DNA from: Pseudochryseolinea flava
Lineage (GTDB): Bacteria > Bacteroidota > Bacteroidia > Cytophagales > Cyclobacteriaceae
Length of the DNA: 64,000 bases
Direction of reading: 5' to 3'
Assembly: GCF_003286915.1 (NCBI RefSeq)
Contig: NZ_QMFY01000011.1
Location: 62,001-126,000, forward strand
Shown: positions 56,104 through 64,000 of the stretch, in pieces
Position numbering within the stretch: the first letter of the stretch is position 1
Layout of the letters: every line of letters begins with the position of its first letter
The notes under the pieces: model-generated
What the model saw: the letters and a program-made list of their open reading frames with translations, nothing else
The model's database searches: none
Told to the model about the DNA's origin: nothing
Translations under genes and position numbers: made by a program

Positions 56104-56825
56104 CCTATCTCGTCAAAAAAAGATTTTTGTACTTTCCGCGGCTGAGGTACATCAACAGGTGGTAGTGTAACGTGTTGCAGCACGATTTCTTTTTCAACAA
56201 CCGGAACTGGTTCGGGTTTGAGCTTACGATCGAAATCAATATTCGGGAACGCTAATTTTTTGGCTTCACGTTTAGCCATCGCCAAATGCTGATCCGGATT
56301 AAAATCCTTAGACATGTTTTTAGCTCTTTCAACTCTTTCCATCGTTTCGTTGGCCATGCGTTTAAGATCAGCCAATAAATCCTCTCGCGAAGATTCTAGC
56401 TTTTTGTAGCTCTCAACCAAAATACGAAGGCGGTCTTCCATTTCGTCAACAATCTGACGAGCGCGTTCATCTGATTCCTCGATTGTGTCTTTTGCTTTGC
56501 TCTTGGCTTCATTCAACATGGCCTCAGCTTTAAGCTGCGATTCCTTCAGGTGAAGTTCTGCAGCCGTGCGTGCCTGTTCTATTACACTGGCGCCAGTGTC
56601 TTCCGCCGTCTTCAAGGTTTTATAGAGTGACGTTTCCACTTCGCGAAGTTTTGTGACTTCACGTTCCGTGGCTTCCAACTTGATGCGTAGTTCTTTGTTA
56701 TCGTCCGACATGCGCTCCCATTCCTGAGAAAGGGTTTGTAAGAAGGCGTGAACTTCTTCAGTCTGATAACCTCGAAAATTCCTTTCGAAGGTCTTCTGAC
56801 GGATTTCAAGTGGTGTTACTCTCAT
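56100..56825 (-). CDS. DivIVA domain-containing protein
   Basis: A 241-residue protein. The N-terminal DivIVA membrane-curvature helix region reads TPLEIRQKTFERNFRGYQTEEVHAFL (short forms of the motif), followed by a long coiled coil (about 25-180) and a Pro/Val-rich tail ending FFDEIG. In Gram-positives DivIVA marks poles and septa. In this phylum the role is unknown. It lies between the WD40 gene and folB on the same strand. Confidence 0.9.
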   Translation of the reverse strand: MRVTPLEIRQKTFERNFRGYQTEEVHAFLQTLSQEWERMSDDNKELRIKLEATEREVTKLREVETSLYKTLKTAEDTGASVIEQARTAAELHLKESQLKAEAMLNEAKSKAKDTIEESDERARQIVDEMEDRLRILVESYKKLESSREDLLADLKRMANETMERVERAKNMSKDFNPDQHLAMAKREAKKLAFPNIDFDRKLKPEPVPVVEKEIVLQHVTLPPVDVPQPRKVQKSFFDEIG

Positions 56826-56838
56826 AGATATTTATAGT

Positions 56839-57750
56839 TTAAAAAATGATGTTCCAAACGGAAATGGTGCGGTCATCGCCAGCACTCAGCAGTTGATCAT
56901 TGTAGGGTGTCCAAAGCAGTTTATTGACGGAGTTTCCATGTCCGGCGTGCCTTGCGCGATCAATCACTTTCAAGAGTTTAAAGGTCGCGGCATCCCACAC
57001 CTTAATGGACTTATCCATGCTACAAGTTACAAAATGTTTACTATCCGGGCTAAAATCCAGGTGATTTATCGCAAACAGGTGCGCTACCACCTCTGTTGAG
57101 AGCGTATATCCACCGTTAGAATCCCATGATTTTAGCCGGGCATCGCGTGAACCACTCACCAATAAGGTGCCATCGGGCGAATATCGGACCACAAAAACCG
57201 AATTTGTATGCGCCTCCCACTCTTGTTTTAACGCCATCGTTTCCAAATCCAGAATCCGTATTCTGTTGTCGCTGTAACCGACGGCTATCTCCGATCGTTC
57301 AGCGCTAATCGTCATGCACCTAGCACTGCGTTCACTGTATTTTACCTTCGCCTCGATCGTAAGCTCACGCAGATTCACTTTGATCACCTCGCCGTCGCCC
57401 GTTGCTATCCAAACCCAATTTCCCAACGACTGAATATCAAAAATGGACCCCTTCGTTAATTGTAACGACCCGATTTCCTTTTTATTCTGATAGTCGATCA
57501 CATGAATACCATCGTAATTATGACCCACTATCAGCGTGTTGCTGAACTGATGGTAGTGCAAGGCATACACCGAGTTCGGAAGTTTAGCGACGACCTCACC
57601 ATTTTCCGGATTGCGTAAATCCCATAAAACAACCATGCCATCGCCAGATCCTGAAAAAAAAACTGAGCTTTCAGCAGAAGGCTGGAGTGTATAAACACAG
57701 TCGCGATGACCGGTAAGTGTATTGCGTTTTAAAACTTCTATTTTCGACAT
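56839..57750 (-). CDS. WD40-repeat protein
   Basis: A 303-residue protein made of about seven WD40 repeats (VYTLQPSAESSVFFSGSGDGMVVLWDL, then LVSGSRDARLKSWD and HFVTCSMDKSIKVWD in short form). It forms a single beta-propeller with no signal peptide, so it works in the cytosol as a scaffold. It starts 13 bases upstream of the DivIVA-domain gene, so a shared role in cell shape or division is possible but not shown. Confidence 0.93.
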   Translation of the reverse strand: MSKIEVLKRNTLTGHRDCVYTLQPSAESSVFFSGSGDGMVVLWDLRNPENGEVVAKLPNSVYALHYHQFSNTLIVGHNYDGIHVIDYQNKKEIGSLQLTKGSIFDIQSLGNWVWIATGDGEVIKVNLRELTIEAKVKYSERSARCMTISAERSEIAVGYSDNRIRILDLETMALKQEWEAHTNSVFVVRYSPDGTLLVSGSRDARLKSWDSNGGYTLSTEVVAHLFAINHLDFSPDSKHFVTCSMDKSIKVWDAATFKLLKVIDRARHAGHGNSVNKLLWTPYNDQLLSAGDDRTISVWNIIF

Positions 57751-57764
57751 TATGCGCTAAAGAA

Positions 57765-57786
57765 GCCGAAAGTTCTAACTTTCGGC
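57765..57786. promoter_or_regulatory. 22-bp palindrome between WD40 and PPTase genes
   Basis: GCCGAAAGTT-CT-AACTTTCGGC is a perfect 10-2-10 inverted repeat in a 59-base divergent intergenic region. It contains TAACTTTC, close to a -7 box for the plus-strand gene. Its small centre suits a dimeric DNA-binding protein better than an RNA hairpin. Confidence 0.55.
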
Positions 57787-57809
57787 AGGTTTTGAAAAGA
57801 ACTTTACAC

Positions 57810-58442
57810 ATGCCCTTAGAAAAAATCGTACTGGAACAAGACCGTGCCTTAGGACTGTGGCTCATCAACGAAGACGAAAACGCACTAGTTCCGCATCTTT
57901 CCGAAGAAAAAATTCCAGAATCTTTTACGAATCCCAACAAACGCCTTGAATGGCTGAGCGCAAGACTATTGGTTAAGGTGCTTCTTGAAAGCTGGGGACT
58001 TCCCTACCATGGTATTGCCAAAGACGATCATGGCAAGCCTTCCGTCGCGGTTCATGGCTATCATCTGTCCTTAAGCCATTCCTACCCTTACGTTGCCGCA
58101 CTTATCGACAAACATCAGCCGGTCGGTATTGACCTGGAGCAGCCCAAAGCTAAATTATTGCGGGTAGGTCCGCGTGTATTACATCCCGATGAACTTTCGG
58201 ACGCCGGCAGTGACCTTGTTAAACATTGTATTTATTGGTGCAGTAAAGAGGCGCTGATCAAGTTCTATGGCAAAAAAGACCTTACACTAGCGGAAAACCT
58301 CATCATTAGTCCCTTTTTGAAGGAAGATGCGGGGGAGATTACTGGTAAGATTATTGTAACAAGTGACGTTACAGTAGTACCTTTATATTATTCGGTACAT
58401 CCGAATTTTGTAATGGTATTCAATAAAAGAATAGCAACATGA
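57810..58442 (+). CDS. 4'-phosphopantetheinyl transferase superfamily protein
   Basis: A 210-residue Sfp-type enzyme. Magnesium-binding residues are in VGIDLE (Asp108, Glu110) and WCSKEALIKFYG (Glu147, with Lys151). It loads the phosphopantetheine arm on acyl carrier proteins. The start is the ATG at 57810; the frame goes back to an ATG at 57717 within the WD40 gene. Overlaps the redoxin gene by 4 bases. Confidence 0.92.
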   Translation: MPLEKIVLEQDRALGLWLINEDENALVPHLSEEKIPESFTNPNKRLEWLSARLLVKVLLESWGLPYHGIAKDDHGKPSVAVHGYHLSLSHSYPYVAALIDKHQPVGIDLEQPKAKLLRVGPRVLHPDELSDAGSDLVKHCIYWCSKEALIKFYGKKDLTLAENLIISPFLKEDAGEITGKIIVTSDVTVVPLYYSVHPNFVMVFNKRIAT

Positions 58443-59008
58443 AACGAATTGTGCTTTTGTATTTATTAGCGATTTCATTTCAACTCAGCGCGCAGAAAGT
58501 CGTTGAAAATTTCACGCTAACCAATGCGCTTACCGGCGAAAAAATTTCGTTGAGTACCTATCCTTCCTGTGCAGGAATGGTGATCATTTTCACAAGTAAC
58601 AGCTGCCCTTACGACGAATATTACCGCGCGCGAATTCAGAAACTCGTGAGCGATTATCATGACAACGTTCCTGTGCTGCTCGTCAATTCACTCGTTGATG
58701 GCAATGAATCAGTTGAGCAAATGAAAAAGAAAGCTCAGCAATCCGGCATCAGCACACCTTACCTTGCCGATAAAGATCAAACACTAATGCAACAACTTGG
58801 CGCGACAAAAACGCCACATGCCTTCTTATTAAAAAATAGTGGCGGAAAATTTACCGTAATTTACAGTGGATCGATAGATGACAACGCTCAAGTAGAAGGT
58901 GATGTACACCACACCTATCTTAAAAATGCAATCACCGCGATGCTCGCCAATCAAAGTATAGACGCGGCTGATGTGAGACCTGTGGGCTGCACCATTCGAA
59001 AAAAATAA
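58439..59008 (+). CDS. Exported redoxin/AhpC-TSA-like protein
   Basis: A 189-residue protein with a signal peptide (about 1-18). The thioredoxin fold has the active-site region FTSNSCPYDEYY with one Cys, plus cis-Pro region TKTPHAFLL, and ends RPVGCTIRKK with a second Cys. It may reduce peroxides or thiols in the periplasm. It is translationally coupled to the phosphopantetheinyl transferase and ends before a terminator shared with the next gene. Confidence 0.85.
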   Translation: MKRIVLLYLLAISFQLSAQKVVENFTLTNALTGEKISLSTYPSCAGMVIIFTSNSCPYDEYYRARIQKLVSDYHDNVPVLLVNSLVDGNESVEQMKKKAQQSGISTPYLADKDQTLMQQLGATKTPHAFLLKNSGGKFTVIYSGSIDDNAQVEGDVHHTYLKNAITAMLANQSIDAADVRPVGCTIRKK

Positions 59009-59032
59009 GAGCCGTAAGTTAACGTATTAATG

Positions 59033-59067
59033 AAAAGGCCTGCGATGATTAGCGCAGGCCTTTTTTT
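59033..59067. terminator. Bidirectional intrinsic terminator
   Basis: Stem AAAAGGCCTGCG and its complement, a short loop, and a T run on the plus side. It serves the redoxin gene on plus and the Dabb gene on minus. Confidence 0.88.
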
Positions 59068-59068
59068 A

Positions 59069-59491
59069 TTAGATATCAATCGAATCGTATACGATCACTT
59101 TCTCCCACAGATGAGAATAGTTCTCTACGAACTTTTTATGAATCGGATGTACTTGATAAATATCTTGACCTGCGACATCATCGAAGAAGATTAGTTCTGA
59201 TGCGCTGTAGGTAGCATCAACCACAGGACGGATTTCGGTGCTTGCTGGAACACCAATGTGAATGCTTCTTACACTTTCAATTTTCTCCAGTGTACGAAGT
59301 CCTTCAATAAGTTTATTAAGATCTTCTTTTGAGTCACGGTTTTTCAACCAGAAGAATACATGGTGCGCGAGCATTTTCTTATTTTTTGATTCCATAGATT
59401 TTGGTTCTTGTGCCGACAGTGAAAACCCGGAAGCCGTCGCCGTAAGTGCTGCGGCAGTTGCCAGAAAAGTCCGTCTTGTTTGTTTCTCCAT
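59069..59491 (-). CDS. Exported Dabb (stress-responsive) domain protein
   Basis: A 140-residue protein with an N-terminal twin-arginine-like signal (TRRTFLATAAAL; about 1-27) and a Dabb alpha/beta barrel dimer domain (about 42-138), starting AHHVFFWLKN. Dabb proteins have no fixed activity. The Tat-type signal suggests export folded. Its gene stands alone. Confidence 0.85.
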   Translation of the reverse strand: MEKQTRRTFLATAAALTATASGFSLSAQEPKSMESKNKKMLAHHVFFWLKNRDSKEDLNKLIEGLRTLEKIESVRSIHIGVPASTEIRPVVDATYSASELIFFDDVAGQDIYQVHPIHKKFVENYSHLWEKVIVYDSIDI

Positions 59492-59563
59492 ACTGATTTA
59501 CAATAATTGTCGCCTTGAAAATAAATCAAAAAAACTGTCTCTGCTAACAAAAAGTCAAAACGA

Positions 59564-60112
59564 CTATTTTAAACCATAATAAGCAATAAGCTCGTCGAAT
59601 GTGATGTCGACCCAGCTATTAACCTGCGGCGCTTTTTTAGGATCAAAAAATATAATACTCCATTCCGGCGCACCTTTCTGTCGAATGTCTAAAACCCAGG
59701 TTTCAGATTCACCCACAAATCTGATATATCGTTTTTCAGCTTCGATTGTCTTAATTCCAAAAGAGTCGAGCGTTAGTGTCCCTTCTGACTGATAAAAAGA
59801 AGCATCGTCGGCAATGGTAGAAAAATCTTCCTCTCCATTTTCTTCGATCATCGATTTGATCTGTTCATCGGTAGGGCTGACAACGACCGCGCAAACTGAG
59901 TTTACTTCTTGTATATCTTCAACTGCGACGTTTCCCGTGACCAGGTAATTTCTAAAATCACGGAAGCGCTCATACGTTGAGTCGTTTGGAATACTTTTAA
60001 CAACCGCCGCATCTCTTTCTACGGCCATCGTGTCAACATTTGCATCCTTAGCTTTCTCACGGTTACAAGCAAACGTTAATGTAACCAATACAACTACCAA
60101 TATTTTTTTCAT
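59564..60112 (-). CDS. Predicted lipoprotein of unknown function
   Basis: A 182-residue protein. Signal MKKILVVVLVTLTFAC with Cys16 as the lipid site. The rest is a mixed alpha/beta domain, with acidic regions (EENGEEDFS) and no motif that I recognise. The start is the ATG at 60112; two codons upstream is only a TTG. It follows the acetyltransferase gene by 18 bases on the same strand. Confidence 0.78.
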   Translation of the reverse strand: MKKILVVVLVTLTFACNREKAKDANVDTMAVERDAAVVKSIPNDSTYERFRDFRNYLVTGNVAVEDIQEVNSVCAVVVSPTDEQIKSMIEENGEEDFSTIADDASFYQSEGTLTLDSFGIKTIEAEKRYIRFVGESETWVLDIRQKGAPEWSIIFFDPKKAPQVNSWVDITFDELIAYYGLK

Positions 60113-60130
60113 ACGCAATGAGAACTAATC

Positions 60131-60583
60131 CTATAAAACCGGGGCGCTATACACGTTCGGTCTATGCAATTCCATAAATCGATCAGCCACTGCCAATGCC
60201 TTAAACCCATGACGACTGTAGAGTGTGTGCGCATCGCTGGTGACCAAAACCATTCTTCTTAATCCTTTTAATTCTTCGAGTCCGAAAACAAACTCCATCA
60301 GCGATTTCGATAAACCCTTTCCACGGTAACCTTCATCTATAAAAACATCCGCCAGGTAACCAAACGTTGCATAGTCAGTAACGACTCTGGCAAACCCAAC
60401 TTGTTTCTGATGATGGTAAACCCCAAACGAAAGCGAATTTTCGATACTTCGAACAACAACTTCTTTTGGAATTCCCTTCGCCCAATACGAACGCTGCGAT
60501 AAAAAAGCGTGAATATAATCTACATCAAGTAGCGATTTGTCGGTACTATAGGTGAACTCTCCCGATTCAAAATTCTTCATCAT
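60131..60583 (-). CDS. GNAT-family N-acetyltransferase
   Basis: A 150-residue acetyltransferase. The acetyl-CoA motif A is YLADVFIDEGYRGKGLSKSL (V then RxxGxG/S at about 86-95), with YSRHGF as the C-terminal motif. The acceptor is unknown. It comes 6 bases after the oxidoreductase gene. Confidence 0.92.
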   Translation of the reverse strand: MMKNFESGEFTYSTDKSLLDVDYIHAFLSQRSYWAKGIPKEVVVRSIENSLSFGVYHHQKQVGFARVVTDYATFGYLADVFIDEGYRGKGLSKSLMEFVFGLEELKGLRRMVLVTSDAHTLYSRHGFKALAVADRFMELHRPNVYSAPVL

Positions 60584-60589
60584 ATTCTG

Positions 60590-61588
60590 TCAGCTAATTT
60601 TTAATACAATCTTTCCAAACTGATTACCCGTTTCCATTCGTTGAAAAGCTTCTTTCACTTGATCGAGAGGATATACTTTATCGATCACTGGTTTGAGATT
60701 TCTGCTTTCAAGGAAGTCGAGCATCGACAAAAACTCATCTCTGGTTCCCATTGTTGATCCGAGAACAGAAAGTTGCTTCCAATAGAGCAGCCGCGTCGAT
60801 AGCTCGGAAATATTCCCTGCCGTTCTACCAAAGTTTACGATGCGTCCGCCCGGTGCTGCAATCTCTATGAGCTTATTAAAATCATTACCCCCTGCGCTAT
60901 CGATAATGATGTCAAATCCGGCGCTATCCTTTTCCGCTTTCGCTGCCCACTCGGGGTCTTTGTAGTTGTAGCCACCCAACGCACCCAACGATTTTGCTTG
61001 CGCTAGTTTTTCATCCGAGCCCGATGTGACGAAAACCTTTGCTTGATAAGCAACTGCAAATTGTAAAGCCCACAGTGCGGCGCCACCACCAATACCTGTG
61101 ATGAGCACACGTTCTTTCGAACGGAGACGCGCCTTCGAAAACAAAGCACGATAAGCAGTCAACGCCGACAATGGTACCGCGGCAGCTTGTTCCGACGTCA
61201 GGTGCTCAGGTTTTTCGAAGATATATTTTTTTGAAACGACAATGTATTCCGCGAATGTACCATGATCAGGAAACCCAAGGATTCGAAATTTGTCACCTTG
61301 AACAATTGGATTTTCTCCCCAGTCAAGACTCGGATTGATCACTACTTCACTACCAATCCACAAGTCGTCTACATCCTCCCCTACGTCTTCAATCACGCCA
61401 CAGCCGTCGGAGCCAAGAACAATACCCTCCGACAACACTTGTGTTTGTTCTTTCATAATCCACAAATCACGATGATTAAGCGCTGCATATTTAAGCTTGA
61501 TCAATACCTGATCTTTTGTTGCCTTCGGTTTTTTAATGTCTTCAACCACCAACGGCGATGTTGGACTTTTAAAAAGTATTGCTTTCAC
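60590..61588 (-). CDS. Medium-chain dehydrogenase (zinc-type ADH/quinone oxidoreductase family)
   Basis: A 332-residue protein with the MDR domain pair: catalytic half (GSDGCGVIEDVGEDVDDLWIGSEV) and NAD(P)-binding half (ITGIGGGAALWALQFA at about 160). The structural zinc cysteines of alcohol dehydrogenases are absent, which points to a quinone oxidoreductase-like or synaptic vesicle VAT-1-type enzyme. Start is a GTG at 61588. Substrate not known. Confidence 0.9.
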   Translation of the reverse strand: MKAILFKSPTSPLVVEDIKKPKATKDQVLIKLKYAALNHRDLWIMKEQTQVLSEGIVLGSDGCGVIEDVGEDVDDLWIGSEVVINPSLDWGENPIVQGDKFRILGFPDHGTFAEYIVVSKKYIFEKPEHLTSEQAAAVPLSALTAYRALFSKARLRSKERVLITGIGGGAALWALQFAVAYQAKVFVTSGSDEKLAQAKSLGALGGYNYKDPEWAAKAEKDSAGFDIIIDSAGGNDFNKLIEIAAPGGRIVNFGRTAGNISELSTRLLYWKQLSVLGSTMGTRDEFLSMLDFLESRNLKPVIDKVYPLDQVKEAFQRMETGNQFGKIVLKIS

Positions 61589-61654
61589 AAATAATATTTT
61601 TAAAGAATAGAACGATCGGGAAAAGAACTTGGCCGATGTTAAAAGAAGAAGTTC

Positions 61655-61689
61655 AAAAAAAAGTTGCCTGACCGTAGAGATCAGGCAAC
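61655..61689 (-). terminator. Intrinsic terminator after ilvE
   Basis: A 9-bp stem GTTGCCTGA and its complement, a 9-base loop, and a run of T on the minus strand, 5 bases beyond the ilvE stop. Confidence 0.88.
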
Positions 61690-61693
61690 CAAA

Positions 61694-62770
61694 TTATTTT
61701 ACGCGAATGATATGATTCCAACCATGAATGTCTGGCTCTAGTCCCATGCGGATGTTATGCAACTTCGCTTTCACTTTTGATTGGAAGCTATCAGCACCCG
61801 CTACTGGTATTTGATGATCGTATCCATTAATATGAATCACGGCGATAGGCGCTACAACGGCAGCGGTACCTGCACCGAATGCTTCTGTAATTTCGCCACT
61901 CTTCAAGCCTTTTTCAATTTCCTCAACGCTCACACGGCGCTCTTCGATCTGAACACCCATATCTTTCGCCAGCGTTAATATCGTGTCGCGCGTCACACCT
62001 TCGAGAATAGCTGATGTCAGCTGAGGTGTAACCAATTTTCCATTGATGACGAACATAACGTTCATCATCCCTACCTCATCGATATACTTGTGCTCCTTAT
62101 GATCGGTCCATAGCACTTGATCAAATCCTTCCTCACGTGCAATTTGTGTGGGATAGAAAGCGCCACCGTAGTTACCGGCACATTTTGCAAAACCAGTTCC
62201 ACCTTCTGCCGTGCGTGTAAATTTTGTCTCAACCTTCAAGCGGTAAGGTTTAGGTTGGTACGCTGCCACTGGGCTGTTCATGATAATGAACTTAAAGTGA
62301 TCAGCAACTTTTACCCCGAGGCGCGCTTCAAAAGCAAACACCAACGGGCGGATATAAAGGGAAGATCCTTCTGACTTTGGTATCCATTCTTTATCAGTTT
62401 CTACCAAAGCGTGAAGCGATTGGATAAACATCTCTTCAGTGATGATCGGCATACACATGCGATCAAGTGAACGATTCAAGCGCGCACTATGCTTGTGCGG
62501 ACGGAAAATATTGATGTTGCCATCAGCCATCCAGAAAGCTTTCATGCCTTCAAAGATCGATTGTCCATAGTGCAGTGAAAGCATCGCAGGGCTCACAGAA
62601 ATATCTGCAAACGGAACGATGGTAGGTTCATGCCACTTACCGTCTTTGAAATCAGAGACGAGCATATGATCGGCAATGTATTTACCGAATTCCAGGTTAT
62701 TAAAATCTGTTTCTTGGATTCTGGATTTTGCAACCCGTTGTACGGGAATCGTGGTCGTGATGGTAGTCAT
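61694..62770 (-). CDS. ilvE: Branched-chain amino acid aminotransferase
   Basis: A 358-residue fold-type IV PLP enzyme. The catalytic Lys is in FAKCAGNYGG, with EVGMMNVMFV, TSAILEGVTRDTIL and FGAGTAAVVAPI as family segments. It exchanges amino groups of Leu, Ile and Val with their keto acids. It is a single gene with its own terminator; its upstream 94 bases to the decarboxylase stop hold no clear consensus promoter. Confidence 0.96.
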   Translation of the reverse strand: MTTITTTIPVQRVAKSRIQETDFNNLEFGKYIADHMLVSDFKDGKWHEPTIVPFADISVSPAMLSLHYGQSIFEGMKAFWMADGNINIFRPHKHSARLNRSLDRMCMPIITEEMFIQSLHALVETDKEWIPKSEGSSLYIRPLVFAFEARLGVKVADHFKFIIMNSPVAAYQPKPYRLKVETKFTRTAEGGTGFAKCAGNYGGAFYPTQIAREEGFDQVLWTDHKEHKYIDEVGMMNVMFVINGKLVTPQLTSAILEGVTRDTILTLAKDMGVQIEERRVSVEEIEKGLKSGEITEAFGAGTAAVVAPIAVIHINGYDHQIPVAGADSFQSKVKAKLHNIRMGLEPDIHGWNHIIRVK

Positions 62771-62864
62771 ATATCGTTAAATTATCGCGTCGACAATTTC
62801 TTAATAATCTTCTATAATTCTCACAAATTTCTTCAAAAAAGCCCTCGAGTCGATTTAGACCCGC

Positions 62865-64000
62865 CTACGTAGTGTGCAAAATCGCCTGATGAACCTGGTT
62901 TAGCGCCGTCACCGCGATGGCAATATCTTCGGGTTGTGTCTTCCAATTGGAGATTGCCGCCCGAATTCCTGGTTTCCCTTTGTACATTGTGGGCGTAAAG
63001 AACACTCTGCCGTCGTCGCGTATAGCGGCCAAAAATGTTTTGATCTCATCCATCGTAATGACACCTGTGAGGGTAAAGCAAACAACATTCATTCTCACCG
63101 GCGCCAAAAGTTGAAAACGATTGGAAGATGCCTCAAGCGCATCGGCCAATAACTTCGCTGCATCACAGTTGCGTTCAATCATCTCGCGATATCCCTCCCA
63201 TCCATAAGCGAGTAAAGTAAACCAAGCTGGTAACGCGCGAAAGCGCCGTGAGTTTTCAGGTGTGTAGTGAAAGTAATCGGGGCTTGCCAACGGATCGCCA
63301 AGGTAAGCCGCACTATTTTGAAATACCTTCAGTTGCAGTGCCTGGTGACGCGTGAATTGCATCGCCGCATCGTAAGGCACATTCAACCATTTATGCGCGT
63401 CAACGGTGATGCTATCTGCATGATTCACACCGTTCATCAAATGATCGTACTTATCAGAACATGCCGCGAAAGCACCAAAAGCTCCGTCAACATGTAGCCA
63501 AAAGTTGTACTTCTTCTTCAGCTTACCAATAGCGATCATGTTATCAAAATCAACCGTATTCACTGTTCCAGCATTGGCAACGACAATCACGGGATGATTG
63601 ATTTCTTTCAGCACATCTTCCAGCGCATTTACGTCAATCGCTTCCCTTCCGTCCATGGTTGGAACATGAATCATCGATTTTCTACCTATGCCGAGCATGG
63701 ACATCGCTTTGAATATACTGGAGTGAGGTGTCGCACTTACAACCTTAATTGGTGCTTTATCTGATATTCCATCTTGGCTAAAGTCTATACCAAATTGCTC
63801 GCCCACCCATTGCCGACCGATGGCGAGCCCCACGAAATTTGACATCGTAGCGCCCGTGACGAATGATCCAAAGTATTCCTCATCGATGCCCAAGAGTTGT
63901 TTTAGAAAATGAAGTGTTTGTCGTTCCATCTGTGGCGCAATGGAGTCATTACTTCCACAAGCATTTTGATCGTATGCACTCACAAGCCAATCACCTGCAA
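62865..64000 (-). CDS. PLP-dependent group II decarboxylase, 5' end outside window
   Basis: The frame is open to the right edge (last full codon at 63998), so the N-terminus is missing; a GTG at 63983 is not a likely start. About 378 residues are visible. The PLP Lys is in DAHKWLNVPYDAAM, with HVDGAFGAFAA holding the PLP-stacking His/Asp and FVTGATMSNFVGLAIGRQ at the phosphate site. Family members decarboxylate aromatic amino acids, glutamate or diaminobutyrate; the visible part does not decide. It is read toward ilvE, with 94 bases between. Confidence 0.9.
   Translation of the reverse strand, partial: AGDWLVSAYDQNACGSNDSIAPQMERQTLHFLKQLLGIDEEYFGSFVTGATMSNFVGLAIGRQWVGEQFGIDFSQDGISDKAPIKVVSATPHSSIFKAMSMLGIGRKSMIHVPTMDGREAIDVNALEDVLKEINHPVIVVANAGTVNTVDFDNMIAIGKLKKKYNFWLHVDGAFGAFAACSDKYDHLMNGVNHADSITVDAHKWLNVPYDAAMQFTRHQALQLKVFQNSAAYLGDPLASPDYFHYTPENSRRFRALPAWFTLLAYGWEGYREMIERNCDAAKLLADALEASSNRFQLLAPVRMNVVCFTLTGVITMDEIKTFLAAIRDDGRVFFTPTMYKGKPGIRAAISNWKTQPEDIAIAVTALNQVHQAILHTT

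Overview
The window looks like chromosomal DNA of a Bacteroidota bacterium, most likely of the Cytophagales/Chryseolinea-Ohtaekwangia kind. The signs are -7 promoter elements of the form TAnnTTTG, BshA (bacillithiol synthesis), DUF3857/transglutaminase and MORN-repeat exported proteins, a DAHP synthase with a C-terminal chorismate mutase, and an alpha-2-macroglobulin gene coupled to PBP1C. I see no rRNA, tRNA, CRISPR array, insertion sequence or phage gene. Both edges cut a gene: a hybrid sensor kinase on the left and a PLP-dependent decarboxylase on the right.

Layout. 0-6 kb: multi-PAS hybrid kinase, then a BlaI-type repressor and BlaR1-like M56 membrane peptidase with two perfect palindromic operators around their promoter. 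6-9 kb: minus-strand operon of a DUF1611 protein, a dipeptide epimerase and a methyltransferase. 9-14 kb: lipocalin-like protein, rlmN, two rhomboid proteases, mutL. 14-19 kb: GH3/serine hydrolase fusion, bshA, fatty acid hydroxylase. 19-24 kb: a 45-residue lipoprotein, VWA and AAA+ partners, an AlbA_2 protein, PIN-PhoH. 24-34 kb: OmpA-family protein, then alpha-2-macroglobulin and pbpC. 34-36 kb: a NarL-type regulator and its likely kinase abutting tail to tail, and an L,D-transpeptidase. 36-43 kb: operon of a large TPR/MORN-repeat protein and two DUF3857 proteins, one with a ruined transglutaminase triad. 43-48 kb: aromatic amino acid operon (pheA, aminotransferase, tyrA, DAHP synthase/chorismate mutase). 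48-64 kb: mostly housekeeping genes: gcvT, comB-like, acyltransferase, MazG-like, VanX-like, macro domain, dtd, IscA-like, folB, DivIVA-domain, WD40, phosphopantetheinyl transferase, redoxin, ilvE and others.

The most striking item is the leader of the aromatic operon. Between a textbook Bacteroidota promoter (47843-47875) and pheA lies a 20-codon reading frame with nine consecutive Phe/Tyr codons. It is followed by a GC-rich hairpin with nine U residues and by a competing hairpin. This is the complete layout of a ribosome-mediated transcription attenuator that would sense charged tRNA-Phe and tRNA-Tyr. The gene is too short for ordinary ORF calling and would normally be missed.

A second theme is cell-wall metabolism and envelope surveillance: BlaI/BlaR1-like pair, GH3-serine hydrolase, PBP1C plus alpha-2-macroglobulin, L,D-transpeptidase, VanX-like dipeptidase and dipeptide epimerase. 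Several proteins keep a fold but have lost catalytic residues (GH3 domain, second DUF3857 protein, IscA-like protein, part of the MutL endonuclease site). These are noted in their entries.
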